A stretch of 39,539 nt of DNA from Desulfotignum sp. (GTDB taxonomy: Bacteria > Desulfobacterota > Desulfobacteria > Desulfobacterales > Desulfobacteraceae): NCBI GenBank assembly GCA_011389555.1, contig JAABUD010000168.1, positions 1 through 39,539 of the forward strand, given 5' to 3'. Under the pieces are notes generated by a model. That model had not been told where the DNA came from, did not search any database, and saw only the letters and a program-made list of their open reading frames with translations. Positions 25,822 to 34,727 of the stretch are shown here, piece by piece. Numbering within the stretch: the first letter of the stretch is position 1; each line of letters opens with the position of its first letter. The position numbers and the translations under genes were made by a program.

Positions 25822-26373
25822 TCAAACCGTGCATTCTTTCATGGTCTGGGCGACTTCCCTGTACACATCGGAAAATCGCAGCATGCCGATGAACTCGGTT
25901 TTTTCCATCACAAAAAGGGTGTCATGCCGGTTGACCACAAACAGATGAAAGCATTTGGAAAGGGTATCATCCACATTCACCGTCTGGCCCTCATTGGGGG
26001 TGTTCACAAAATCTTTGACATGGATATCCCCGGCCTTGCGGCACAGGTCCTTGAACGGGCTCTCCCACAGGTTGTAGTCTTCGCGCATGGCACTCCAGAT
26101 ATATTTGAGCCCGAATTTGTCCAGGGTTTTTTCCAAATCCACTTTGTGGTACTTTTTTTCCAGCCCCTTGAACAGATCGATGGGGGATATTTTTCCGATG
26201 ATCTGTTTTTTTTCATTTTCCACCAGCAGAATCCGCTGCTGACTTTTCCCGGACAAAAAGGCTTCCTGGGCATTTTCCAGGGTGGAAAACGCTTCAAACA
26301 ACGTGGCCGTGTCTGAAATTTTTGGAAATTGCTCTGTGGGAACCATCAACTCCCGGACTTTCATTTTTTCCAT
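25822..26373 (-). CDS. CBS-domain pair protein
   Basis: 183 residues from the ATG at 26373, picked because AGGAGAG lies 8 nt upstream; longer in-frame starts reach into the promoter region. Two CBS repeats make one Bateman module: VRELMVPTEQFPKISD opens the first, ending at QIIGKISPIDLF; the second covers IHVKDFVNTPNEGQTVNVDD to GMLRFSDVYREV. A helical insert of about 60 residues (KKYHKVDLEKTL to CRKAGD) separates the repeats. Such modules bind adenine nucleotides. No catalytic domain is attached, so it is probably a regulatory subunit or sensor; the partner is unknown. It is a single gene with its own terminator. Confidence 0.85.
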   Translation of the reverse strand: MEKMKVRELMVPTEQFPKISDTATLFEAFSTLENAQEAFLSGKSQQRILLVENEKKQIIGKISPIDLFKGLEKKYHKVDLEKTLDKFGLKYIWSAMREDYNLWESPFKDLCRKAGDIHVKDFVNTPNEGQTVNVDDTLSKCFHLFVVNRHDTLFVMEKTEFIGMLRFSDVYREVAQTMKECTV

Positions 26374-26473
26374 ATCTTTTCTCTCCTGTTTCTGGTCTTT
26401 TTTTCGATACCGATCCGACACCCTCGGAACTGTATGCAGCGGGGGGTGGTTTCCGGATATCCATTTTACTGAC

Positions 26474-26502
26474 ATAGAATAGGAAACCCCCATGAAAGTC
26501 AA
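26474..26502 (-). promoter_or_regulatory. Weak candidate promoter for the CBS-domain gene
   Basis: On the minus strand TTGACT (26502-26497) is followed after 17 nt by TTCTAT (26479-26474); the -10 matches only 3/6, while TATTCT at 15-nt spacing matches 4/6. A start near 26467 would leave about 94 nt of leader. The rest of the 250-bp gap 26374-26623 has no stronger element; the next plus-strand gene is preceded by GGAGACCCC. Confidence 0.3.
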
Positions 26503-26623
26503 TGAATTTTACCATTTTCCCGCGGAAAAAACATCCGGTGGAACCGCTGACATATTTGTGGATCTATGGTAAACATCATGAGACCATAACCTGAATTACC
26601 TGATTTCAAACAATGGAGACCCC

Positions 26624-28165
26624 ATGAAAGATACCCGATTGTCCATCACTGAAAAACCGGTTGACCCCCTTGACTCCGATCTGGTGGTCTATTTTGCCAC
26701 CCAGCGCACAGAAATGCCCCCTTCCTGTGATATGGCTGTCACCGCCCTGGTGGAAAACGCTTATGCACTCAAGGATTTTTCCGGGAAAGCAGATGAAGAA
26801 CTGCTGTATTATCCGCTGGCCGGCACGAAAACCGGTTTTACCGGTGCCAGACGGATCCTGGTCCTGGGACTGGGGATGGCGGACACGCAGACACCTGACC
26901 CCGTTTTTTTTGAAACCCTTCGCAAGCAGGGTGGCAACATCGCCAAAACCTGTGAAAAAACAAAGGCCGGTTCTCTGGTTGTCTTTCTGCCTCACATTCC
27001 AGGGATACGGGTGGACAAAACAGCGGAAGCGCTTGCGGAAGGGATTCTGCTGGGAGATTACCGGTTTTCCAAATACAAACAGACCACCCGGAAAGAAACC
27101 GATTATTCCGGCATTGAATCGATCCGGTTCTCCTGTGACAAAGAAACGGCACAGGCACAAAAAGGCGTAGACAACGCAGAGAATGCGGCCGCCGCGGCCT
27201 GCACGGCCAGAGACATGGCCAATGAACCGGGCAACGGGTGGACACCTGAATCATTTGCCGATTATGCCGCATTTCTGGCCGACACCCATGGCCTGACCTG
27301 TACCTGTCTGGGAAAAAAAGAGATGGAAGAGCTGGGCATGGGCGGAATCCTGGGGGTGAACCAGGGCTCGGCCACCCCGCCCTGCCTGGTGATTCTGGAG
27401 TATGATCCGGGCAACAAATGTGACACCCTGCTGCTGGTGGGCAAAGGACTGACCTTTGATACCGGGGGCATCAGCATCAAGCCGGCCGCGGGCATGGAGG
27501 AGATGAAATATGACATGTGCGGCGGGGCCGCCGTCCTGGCCGCCATGGCGGCCGTGGCCAGAGAAAAGCCGGACCTGCGGGTGGTGGCCATGATACCGGC
27601 CACGGACAACATGCCAGGCGGATCCGCTTTAAAGCCCGGGGACATCATCACCCACGTGAACCAGGTCACCTCCGAGGTGGTGAACACGGATGCGGAAGGC
27701 CGGCTGATCCTGGCCGATGCCCTGGCCCACGGCATCAAGACCTTTACACCGGACTGCGTGGTGGACATCGCCACCCTCACCGGGGCCGTGATCATCGGTT
27801 TAGGCCATCACTATACGGGCATGGTGTCCAACAGCGACGATCTGGCGCAGCGCCTGGAAGCGGCCGGACAGGATGCGGGAGAGCCGGTGTGGCGCCTGCC
27901 GTTGAACGAGGATTATACCAAGCAGATCGAATCCAAGGTGGCGGATATCAAAAACACGGGGGGCAAAGCCGGCGGCACCATCACGGCAGCGGCCTATCTG
28001 TCCAAATTTGTGGGAGACACCCCCTGGGCCCACCTGGACATTGCCGGCACGGCCTGGGATTTCACCAAAAAGCCCTATATTCCCAAAGGCCCCTCCGGCA
28101 CGGGGGTCCGAACCTTTATCCACCTGATCCGGTCCTGGAAAAAATGGAGCCCCGCCAAAGGATGA
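26624..28165 (+). CDS. pepA: Leucyl aminopeptidase (M17)
   Basis: 513 residues; the ATG at 26624 follows GGAG. The M17 metallopeptidase removes N-terminal amino acids from peptides in the cytoplasm, as a hexamer with two metal ions. The metal and substrate residues are present: LLVGKGLTFDTGGISIKP near residue 270, MKYDMCGGAAVLA near 292, and NTDAEGRLILADAL (the family signature) near 352. The N-terminal macro-like domain (about 1-170) is less conserved, as usual. Length agrees with E. coli PepA (503). The next gene (MoxR) starts at or 5 bp after its stop codon, so this gene heads a long plus-strand operon. Confidence 0.95.
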   Translation: MKDTRLSITEKPVDPLDSDLVVYFATQRTEMPPSCDMAVTALVENAYALKDFSGKADEELLYYPLAGTKTGFTGARRILVLGLGMADTQTPDPVFFETLRKQGGNIAKTCEKTKAGSLVVFLPHIPGIRVDKTAEALAEGILLGDYRFSKYKQTTRKETDYSGIESIRFSCDKETAQAQKGVDNAENAAAAACTARDMANEPGNGWTPESFADYAAFLADTHGLTCTCLGKKEMEELGMGGILGVNQGSATPPCLVILEYDPGNKCDTLLLVGKGLTFDTGGISIKPAAGMEEMKYDMCGGAAVLAAMAAVAREKPDLRVVAMIPATDNMPGGSALKPGDIITHVNQVTSEVVNTDAEGRLILADALAHGIKTFTPDCVVDIATLTGAVIIGLGHHYTGMVSNSDDLAQRLEAAGQDAGEPVWRLPLNEDYTKQIESKVADIKNTGGKAGGTITAAAYLSKFVGDTPWAHLDIAGTAWDFTKKPYIPKGPSGTGVRTFIHLIRSWKKWSPAKG

Positions 28166-28170
28166 GACCC

Positions 28171-29100
28171 ATGGATCCCATGATGACACAGGCGTTTGAA
28201 AAAATCGTCCGCCAGGTGGGCACGGTGGTGCTGGGCAAAGAGCCCCAGATCCGGCTGGCCCTGGCCTGTATCTTTGCCAGAGGTCACCTGCTCATCGAAG
28301 ATCTGCCCGGCATCGGCAAAACCACCCTGGCCAAGGTACTGGCCCGGTGTATGGGACTCAAGTTCCAGCGCATGCAGTTCACTTCAGACCTGTTGCCCGG
28401 GGATATTCTGGGCATGTCCGTCTTTGATCAGCATGCCGCCACCTTCACCTTTCATCCCGGCCCCATTTTCACCCAGGTGTTTCTGGCCGATGAGATCAAC
28501 CGGGCCACCCCCAAGAGCCAGAGCGCCCTGCTGGAGGCCATGGAAGAGGAACAGGTGACCATTGAAGGGGCGACCCGGTCCCTGGAAGCCCCGTTTTTTG
28601 TCATCGCCACCCAGAACCCCATGGAACAGGCCGGCACCTTTGCCTTGCCCGAATCCCAGATGGACCGGTTTCTCATGCGCATCCACCTAGGGTATCCGGA
28701 CCGGGCCGCGGAAAAACAGATCCTGACCGGCACGGGCCCGGAACCGGCCCTGGCGGCCGTTACCCCCTTTATGGACAAAACCGAAGTGCTCAAGATCCAA
28801 ACGGCCGTGGAACAGGTCCATGTGTCAGACACGTTTTTGACCTATCTCCAGGACATCCTGGAGTTTACCCGCACATCCGGAAAATTCCAGGTGGGACTGT
28901 CCCCCCGGGCCGGGCTCTCCCTGTCCCGGGCGGCCCGGGCCTGGGCATATCTCCACGGCCGGGACCACACCCTGCCCGAAGATCTCCAGCAGATGCTGCC
29001 CTGGGTGGCCGGCCACCGGCTGAGATCCAGCCGGGACCTCATTGAATTTCCCCGGGACCGGCTCATGGATCTGTTCAACACCGTGCCGGTTCCCGTGTGA
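28171..29100 (+). CDS. MoxR-family AAA+ ATPase
   Basis: 309 residues from the ATG at 28171, which has AAGGA 8 nt upstream. An ATG at 28162 overlapping the pepA stop (ATGA) would add three residues. Walker A is DLPGIGKTTLAK near residue 46, Walker B is FLADEINRATP near 106, and sensor 1 is FFVIATQNPMEQ near 148, with the usual AMEEEQVTIEG before it. The C-terminal AAA lid follows (LSPRAGLSLSRAARAWA). MoxR ATPases act as chaperones that assemble or activate partner complexes. The next genes, DUF58 and TgpA-like, are the standard partners of this family. Confidence 0.95.
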   Translation: MDPMMTQAFEKIVRQVGTVVLGKEPQIRLALACIFARGHLLIEDLPGIGKTTLAKVLARCMGLKFQRMQFTSDLLPGDILGMSVFDQHAATFTFHPGPIFTQVFLADEINRATPKSQSALLEAMEEEQVTIEGATRSLEAPFFVIATQNPMEQAGTFALPESQMDRFLMRIHLGYPDRAAEKQILTGTGPEPALAAVTPFMDKTEVLKIQTAVEQVHVSDTFLTYLQDILEFTRTSGKFQVGLSPRAGLSLSRAARAWAYLHGRDHTLPEDLQQMLPWVAGHRLRSSRDLIEFPRDRLMDLFNTVPVPV

Positions 29101-29124
29101 TGCAGGCCCGGAATTACCGCTGTC

Positions 29125-30024
29125 ATGAATGTAGATAAAAAACAGGTTTCCATCCGCCCCACCCGGCACGGGCTGCTGTTTCTCATCATCCTGGGGGCCA
29201 TGATGGCCGGCGCCATCAACTACAACAACAATGCCGGATTTATCCTGGTGTTTCTTCTGGGCGGCATGGCCCTGATCTCTTTGTTCGACTCTTTGAAAAA
29301 CCTGACAGGACTGACCATCGCCTTTGTATCCGCAGCCCCGGTTTTTGCCGGCCGCACGGCCCGGTTCAACATCCAGGTGCAGTCAAACGGCACGGAACGG
29401 GCCGGGGTGACCCTGGCCCTGCCGGCGCAGGCAGACCCCCGGATACTCACCCTTCAGCAAAATGAAACAAAACGGGTGGACATTCCTTTACAAACCGTCT
29501 CCCGGGGCATTTTCACCCCCGGCCCCCTGACGGTCTCCTCGGTCTACCCGTTTGGATTTTTTTGCCTCAAAACCCGGTTGCCCCTGCACATGACCTGCCT
29601 GGTGTATCCATCTCCGGCCGACGGATCTGTCAGACCGGACCCGGGAGGCGGCCATCTCGACGGAACCGCCCCTTCCCGGTTTTCAGGACCCGATGATTTC
29701 CAGGGCCTGTCTTTGTATCAGCCCGGACACGATGTGGGACGTATCGCCTGGAAAGCGGTGTCCAGGGGTCACGGGGTCTTTGTCAAGGAGTTTACGGCCG
29801 GGGCCGGCGGATTCATGATGCTGGATTTTGATGCCATTCCTTCCAAAGACACGGAATTCAAACTGTCCCGGCTGTGCCGCATGGTGCTTTCAGCGGACCG
29901 CCGGAAAACCCCCTATGGGCTGAAACTGCCGGACCGGCTGTTACCGCCGTCCCAGGGTCCGGGGCACCGACATCATTGTCTCAGGGCCCTGGCCCTGTAT
30001 GGAAAAAAGGAGTCTTTGTCTTGA
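29125..30024 (+). CDS. DUF58 protein
   Basis: 299 residues; the ATG at 29125 follows 24 bp after moxR. Two membrane helices lie near the N-terminus (GLLFLIILGAMMAGAI and FILVFLLGGMALISLF), followed by a beta domain and then the DUF58 signature FSGPDDFQGLSLYQPGHDVG near residue 190, with IAWKAVSRG after it. Known DUF58 proteins sit between a MoxR ATPase and a vWA or transglutaminase protein, and probably form a membrane complex. The C-terminal vWA-like extension of longer homologues is short here. Its stop overlaps the TTG start of the next gene. Confidence 0.9.
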   Translation: MNVDKKQVSIRPTRHGLLFLIILGAMMAGAINYNNNAGFILVFLLGGMALISLFDSLKNLTGLTIAFVSAAPVFAGRTARFNIQVQSNGTERAGVTLALPAQADPRILTLQQNETKRVDIPLQTVSRGIFTPGPLTVSSVYPFGFFCLKTRLPLHMTCLVYPSPADGSVRPDPGGGHLDGTAPSRFSGPDDFQGLSLYQPGHDVGRIAWKAVSRGHGVFVKEFTAGAGGFMMLDFDAIPSKDTEFKLSRLCRMVLSADRRKTPYGLKLPDRLLPPSQGPGHRHHCLRALALYGKKESLS

Positions 30025-31994
30025 CCCCCCCGGCCGGCCATGTGATTCCCGTTATCTGCGCTCTGGTGGTGGCCATGGCGCCCCATGCCTCAGGCCTGCC
30101 CGTGTGGATCATTGCCTGGTGTGTTTTCATGTGGCTGTACATGCTGGTGCAGCTTACAACCGGATGGCCCGTTCCCGGCCCGGTTCTCCGCCATGTGCTG
30201 GCTTTTGCCGGTATCACCGGGCTTCTGGCCACCTTCCGGGTACAGATCGGGGCCGATGCCTTTGTGGGGCTCATGGCGGTGATGGCAGCCATCAAACCCT
30301 TTGAAATGGCCACCCACCGCCACCGGATGATCACGTTGCTGCTCACCTATTTTATCATCATCACCAGCCTGTTTCGATCCGAATCCCTGTGGACCGTGCT
30401 GTACATGTTTGTGAGCGTTTTTGTCACCACCCTGGCACTGGTGCGCATCAACCACCCGCAGGGCCGGTTCCGGTCCTGCATCACTGTGACGGGCCGGATC
30501 ATGGCGTTGGCCATCCCTTTGATGGTGTTGCTGTTTCTGTTGTTTCCCCGGCTTCAGCAGGGCCTGTTTGTCATGGAATCCAAAGGATCCGGGAGATCCG
30601 GTTTTTCGGAAACAATGAGCCCGGGCAGCATCTCCCGCATGGCCCGGGATCCGTCCGTGGCTTTCCGGGCGGATTTTGACGGACGGCCTCCCCGGACCGG
30701 GGGCCTGTACTGGCGGGGCATTGTGTTTGACCGGTTCAACGGAACCCGGTGGCTTCCGGCAGATCCACCCGCGTTCATCTCCCCCGAAAATCTTGATTCC
30801 ACCGGATTAGTGACCGCCACCATGGTCCTGGAACCCCATGAAAGCCGGTGGCTGTTTGCCCTGGACCGCCCGGTGGACGCGCCTCCGGGTACCCGCCTGA
30901 CAACGGCCCATACCCTTTTTGCACGACGGCCCGTGACCCGCAAACATATTTACCGGACGATCTCCCGCCCGGCCGGGTCCACCCGATCACCCGATTCAGG
31001 CCGCATCCATTCACCGGACCTGGTTCATACGCCGCCGGACCGCAATCCCAAAACCCGGGCACTGGCCCTTTCCCTGGCCAAAGAGATGCCGGACGACCGG
31101 GAAAAACTTGAGCGAATCCTGGCCTTTTTCAAAGAAAACAGCTTCTCCTATACCCTGACCCCGGCCCGGGCCGGGGTCCATCCTGTGGATGATTTTGTGC
31201 TCGAAACCCGGCAGGGATACTGCGAACATTATGCCGGTGCCCTGGCATTCATGATGAATGTGCTGGAAGTACCGGCCCGGGTGGTGGGGGGGTACCTGGG
31301 CGGGGAACTCAATCCCTACGGCAATTATATCACGGTACGCCAGTCCTTTGCCCATGCCTGGGTGGAGGTGTTTTTACCGGATTCAGGATGGGTCCGGGTG
31401 GATCCCACCCTGGTGGTGGCCCCTCAACGACTGGAACAAAATCCGGACGGATCACCCTCCCATACGGCCGCCGATCCCGGCACCATTCCGGTCCTCAAAA
31501 AACTGTCTTTCATGCTGGATGCGGCCAACCTCAAATGGGAGGCCTGGTTCACGGGATATTCGTTTGCCACCCAGATGGCATGGCTGCGTCAGCTGGGACT
31601 GGACACCACCCGGGGAACATGGCGTATCACGCTGGTGCTGATGAGCCTGACCCTGCTGGTTGTTGCTGTTTTTTTCCGTTTTTTTCCCCGTCTGTTTTCC
31701 AGGACCCGGAAAGACCCCGTGGCAGAAGCGTATACCCTTTTTTGCCGCCGGATGGCACGGGTCGGTCTGGAAAGATCCCCGGATCAGGGACCCGTGGATT
31801 TTCTGGATCAGATCCAAACCCGACGGCCGGATCTGGCTTCCGACGCCCGGGCCATCACAGACCTGTATATTCAAATCCGGTTCGGCAAAACCGGTTCCGA
31901 AAACCTGACAAACCCATTGATCACCCGTGTCCGGCGGTTCAAGCCTTCCCGCCGGGCCGGGGCACCCCCCCGCAGACAAGGCAACCAGCGATGA
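30021..31994 (+). CDS. TgpA-like membrane transglutaminase
   Basis: 657 residues from a TTG at 30021. The TTG overlaps the DUF58 stop (TTGA) and GGAG lies 8 nt before it; a longer frame starting upstream runs inside the DUF58 gene and is not credible. The first ~190 residues hold about six membrane helices (DUF3488-like). The periplasmic part contains a transglutaminase core with catalytic cysteine near 400 (RQGYCEHYAGAL), histidine near 443 (SFAHAWVEVF) and aspartate near 458 (WVRVDPT). One more membrane helix at about 545-565 leads to a C-terminal DUF4129-like tail. It may crosslink or cleave peptides in the periplasm or wall; TgpA of Pseudomonas aeruginosa is essential. Confidence 0.93.
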   Translation: MTPPAGHVIPVICALVVAMAPHASGLPVWIIAWCVFMWLYMLVQLTTGWPVPGPVLRHVLAFAGITGLLATFRVQIGADAFVGLMAVMAAIKPFEMATHRHRMITLLLTYFIIITSLFRSESLWTVLYMFVSVFVTTLALVRINHPQGRFRSCITVTGRIMALAIPLMVLLFLLFPRLQQGLFVMESKGSGRSGFSETMSPGSISRMARDPSVAFRADFDGRPPRTGGLYWRGIVFDRFNGTRWLPADPPAFISPENLDSTGLVTATMVLEPHESRWLFALDRPVDAPPGTRLTTAHTLFARRPVTRKHIYRTISRPAGSTRSPDSGRIHSPDLVHTPPDRNPKTRALALSLAKEMPDDREKLERILAFFKENSFSYTLTPARAGVHPVDDFVLETRQGYCEHYAGALAFMMNVLEVPARVVGGYLGGELNPYGNYITVRQSFAHAWVEVFLPDSGWVRVDPTLVVAPQRLEQNPDGSPSHTAADPGTIPVLKKLSFMLDAANLKWEAWFTGYSFATQMAWLRQLGLDTTRGTWRITLVLMSLTLLVVAVFFRFFPRLFSRTRKDPVAEAYTLFCRRMARVGLERSPDQGPVDFLDQIQTRRPDLASDARAITDLYIQIRFGKTGSENLTNPLITRVRRFKPSRRAGAPPRRQGNQR

Positions 31995-33163
31995 CACAGA
32001 CCCGCACAACACCATCTTGTTCCAACAAGCCACCGGCTCACCACCAGGCATCATTCCCGGTCCCGCCGGCAAAACAGGGGCAGATTCAACAACGCCTGTT
32101 GCACTGGTACCGGGCCCATCACCGGTGCCTGCCCTGGCGGGAGAGCACCGATCCTTACCGCATCTGGGTGTCTGAAGTCATGCTTCAGCAGACCCGGGTC
32201 AACACCGTGGTTCCCTATTTTCACAAATTTCTGGCAGCGTTTCCCTCTCTCCAGGATCTGGCCGGCGCCGACCTGGACCGGGTGCTCAAACTCTGGGAAG
32301 GACTGGGATATTATGCCCGGGCCAGAAACCTGCACAAGGCGGCACGGCAGGTGGTGCTTGTGTCAGACGGCCGGATTCCGGACCGGTTTGCCGATTTCAA
32401 AGCCCTGCCCGGGGTGGGGGACTACATTGCATCCGCAGTGCTGAGCATCGCCTTTGGCCGGGCCTATGCCGTGGTGGACGGCAATGTCAAGCGGGTCCTG
32501 TCCCGGCTGTTCTGTCTGGACATGCCCGTGAACCATTCTTCGGCCCATGGACAGTTCAAACCCATGGCGGAAAAACTGCTGGATCCGGCCGATCCCGGGG
32601 GCTTCAACCAGGCGGTCATGGAGCTGGGGGCCTTGATCTGCACCCCGTCGTCGCCTGCGTGCACGGCCTGTCCTTTGACCGTTCTGTGCTGTGCCCGGGC
32701 CCACTCCCGGGTCACCGACTTTCCGGTGCGGTTGACACGCAAAAAACCGCCCTGTTTTCACATCAGCACGGGTATTGTCATCAAACACGGCAGGCTGCTG
32801 ATCACCCGAAGAAAACCGGACGGGCTTTTGGGCGGGCTGTGGGAGTTTCCCGGTGGAAAGGTGAAAAAAAATGAAACGGCTGAATCCGCCTGTATCCGGG
32901 AAATCAAAGAGGAGACCGGGCTCACGGTCCGGATATTCGATTATCTGACCCGAATCCGGCATGCCTATACCCATTTTAAAATTGAAATGGATGTGTTTTT
33001 CTGTGAGTATATGTCCGGGGATGTGGTGCTGGACGGTCCCGTGGATTTTCAATGGATCGACCTGTCTGACATCCGCCGGTTTGCCTTTCCAAAGGCCAAC
33101 CTGAAATTTATCGACATGATCACCCTGGAAGGAATCGTTCAGGAAAAAACCGATGCGAGCTGA
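31991..33163 (+). CDS. mutY: A/G-specific adenine glycosylase with C-terminal NUDIX domain
   Basis: 390 residues; the ATG at 31991 overlaps the TgpA stop. It removes adenine mispaired with 8-oxoguanine. Catalytic glutamate is E62 in WVSEVMLQQTRV, the helix-hairpin-helix is LPGVGDYIASAV near 139, and the catalytic aspartate is D163 in VVDGNVKRVLSR. The [4Fe-4S] loop has C217, C224, C227 and C233 (CTPSSPACTACPLTVLC). The C-terminal third (about 255-385) holds an intact NUDIX box, GKVKKNETAESAC then REIKEETGL, which in MutY usually recognises 8-oxoG; here the hydrolase residues are complete, so it may also be an active nucleotide hydrolase. Confidence 0.95.
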   Translation: MTQTRTTPSCSNKPPAHHQASFPVPPAKQGQIQQRLLHWYRAHHRCLPWRESTDPYRIWVSEVMLQQTRVNTVVPYFHKFLAAFPSLQDLAGADLDRVLKLWEGLGYYARARNLHKAARQVVLVSDGRIPDRFADFKALPGVGDYIASAVLSIAFGRAYAVVDGNVKRVLSRLFCLDMPVNHSSAHGQFKPMAEKLLDPADPGGFNQAVMELGALICTPSSPACTACPLTVLCCARAHSRVTDFPVRLTRKKPPCFHISTGIVIKHGRLLITRRKPDGLLGGLWEFPGGKVKKNETAESACIREIKEETGLTVRIFDYLTRIRHAYTHFKIEMDVFFCEYMSGDVVLDGPVDFQWIDLSDIRRFAFPKANLKFIDMITLEGIVQEKTDAS

Positions 33164-34070
33164 CCCCTTTACCCGAAAAAATATTGAAAAAATCACCTGG
33201 ATCGGCCTGCTGGCCAATGTGGCCCTGGCCGTGATCAAGCTGGTCATCGGATGGATCGGCAGCAGCCAGGCCGTGGTGGCCGATGCCCTGCACAGTTTTT
33301 CCGACACGGCATCCGATCTCGTGATCCTGTTCGGGGTCCGGTACTGGACGGCGCCGCCGGATGAATGCCACCCTTTCGGCCACCAGAAAATCGAATCCTT
33401 TGTCACCATTTTCATCAGCCTGATCCTGCTGGGGGTGGCTGCCGGCATCGGATATAACGCCATTGTCTCTCTGATGCATCCCATGACAACCCGGCTGCGG
33501 CCCGTTGTCCTTGTGGCGCCTTTGCTGTCTCTGGTTGTCAAAGAAACGATGTTCCGCATCACTTTTTCCGCCGGGATAAAAAACCGGTCCCCCTCCCTGA
33601 AAGCCAATGCCTGGCACCACCGCACGGATGCCCTGTCCTCCATTCCGGTACTGGTGGCGGTGACTGCCGGACTCATCTCTCCGAAACTGGCGTTTCTGGA
33701 TCCCGTGGGAGCGATCCTGGTATCTGTCTTCATCATCAAAGTGGGGATCGATATCCTGGGCGACAGTCTGGCGGAACTGACAGATAAGGGCATGTCCCAG
33801 AAAGACAGAAAAAATATCCAGACCCTGATCCAGGGCATTCCCCATGTTCAGGGCACCCACCGGATCCGGTCCAGAAACATCAGCGGCTGTTTTTACATGG
33901 ACCTTCACCTGGAGGTGGATGGACACATGACCGTGCGCCAGGGCCACGACATTTCTGAAACCGTCAAGAAAACCCTGATGGAACGATATCCCAAAATTAT
34001 CGATGTGATGGTTCATCTGGAACCGGCTGACGACAATCCGGGAATAAAACCGGGAGAATATCTGTCTTAG
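33153..34070 (+). CDS. Cation diffusion facilitator transporter
   Basis: 305 residues; the ATG at 33153 lies 11 bp inside mutY. Six membrane helices are predicted by eye. The zinc/iron site residues are in ADALHSFSD (helix 2, HxxxD) and HHRTDALSS (helix 5, HxxxD), with HPFGHQKIE between helices 2 and 3. The C-terminal ~90 residues form the cytoplasmic metal-sensing domain (VQGTHRIRSRNISG, HLEVDGHMTVRQGHDI). It exports divalent metal by proton exchange; HxxxD in both helices fits zinc or manganese/iron subfamilies, which sequence alone cannot decide. It ends the pepA-moxR operon, as a 78-bp gap with a weak promoter-like stretch follows. Confidence 0.93.
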   Translation: MRADPFTRKNIEKITWIGLLANVALAVIKLVIGWIGSSQAVVADALHSFSDTASDLVILFGVRYWTAPPDECHPFGHQKIESFVTIFISLILLGVAAGIGYNAIVSLMHPMTTRLRPVVLVAPLLSLVVKETMFRITFSAGIKNRSPSLKANAWHHRTDALSSIPVLVAVTAGLISPKLAFLDPVGAILVSVFIIKVGIDILGDSLAELTDKGMSQKDRKNIQTLIQGIPHVQGTHRIRSRNISGCFYMDLHLEVDGHMTVRQGHDISETVKKTLMERYPKIIDVMVHLEPADDNPGIKPGEYLS

Positions 34071-34148
34071 TATGCAGAAAAAAGATTGAATTGATTCATC
34101 ACCTGATTATCTTGAAAGACATGGAGGCAGGGTGAGGATGATGATGAC

Positions 34149-34724
34149 ATGAAATCTGAAAAAAACAAAACCAACCACCGGTTTAAGACGCTGACATATC
34201 CGCATATGTCACTTTTATACAACGTGGCTCTCAAATACACGGGCAGTGTGTTTGATGCCCATGACCTTGTCCAGGAAACCTATCTGATGGCGTTTACACA
34301 TTTTTATCAACTCAAGGATCCGGACCGGATCAAACCCTGGCTGCTGAAAATTCTGCGCAACCAGTTTCTGAAAACATGCCGGACAGACACAAAGAAACAC
34401 AAAGAACGGAAAACCGATTACATCGAACATCTCAAATCCTGTGTGGAAAACATCGATACAGACGACCGGCTGGCTCTGGCCGCAGACACCCGGCTGGTGA
34501 ATCAGGCCATCGATACACTTCCGGTGACATACAAAGAGATTCTCACCCTGTATTACATGGAGAACATGAAGTACAAAGAGATTGCAGCTGCGCTGGATAT
34601 CCCCATGGGCACCGTGATGTCCCGGCTGAACCGGGCCAAGGAGCGGTTCAAGACCCTGCTGCTCAGACAAGTGCGGGAACGCCGGCATACCTTCCAGATC
34701 ACTTTTGAAACAGAACCGACCTGA
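34149..34724 (+). CDS. ECF-type RNA polymerase sigma factor
   Basis: 191 residues; the ATG at 34149 is preceded by GGTGAGGA about 10 nt upstream. Region 2 spans about 18-90 (LYNVALKYTGSVFDAHDLVQETY, with the Q-E-T-Y/F pattern at the core-binding helix) and PWLLKILRNQFL follows as region 2.4. Region 4 is at about 118-170: LPVTYKEILTLYYMENMKYKEIA, then GTVMSRLNRAKERF. There is no region 1.1 or 3. The protein should direct RNA polymerase to a small regulon. The promoter-like sequence just upstream (TTGAAT, 16 nt, TATCTT) suggests ordinary sigma70 start, though self-regulation is common. The zinc-binding anti-sigma gene follows 3 bp later, so the two form a pair. Confidence 0.93.
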   Translation: MKSEKNKTNHRFKTLTYPHMSLLYNVALKYTGSVFDAHDLVQETYLMAFTHFYQLKDPDRIKPWLLKILRNQFLKTCRTDTKKHKERKTDYIEHLKSCVENIDTDDRLALAADTRLVNQAIDTLPVTYKEILTLYYMENMKYKEIAAALDIPMGTVMSRLNRAKERFKTLLLRQVRERRHTFQITFETEPT

Positions 34725-34727
34725 CCC

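Noticed and set aside
27517-28170. Extended frame upstream of moxR
   Set aside because: It is an out-of-frame reading of pepA with R/G/H-rich sequence. MoxR similarity starts only after 28171.
29874-30020. Longer N-terminus for the TgpA-like protein
   Set aside because: It would run inside the DUF58 gene. The TTG at 30021 has a good ribosome-binding site and begins just before the first membrane helix.
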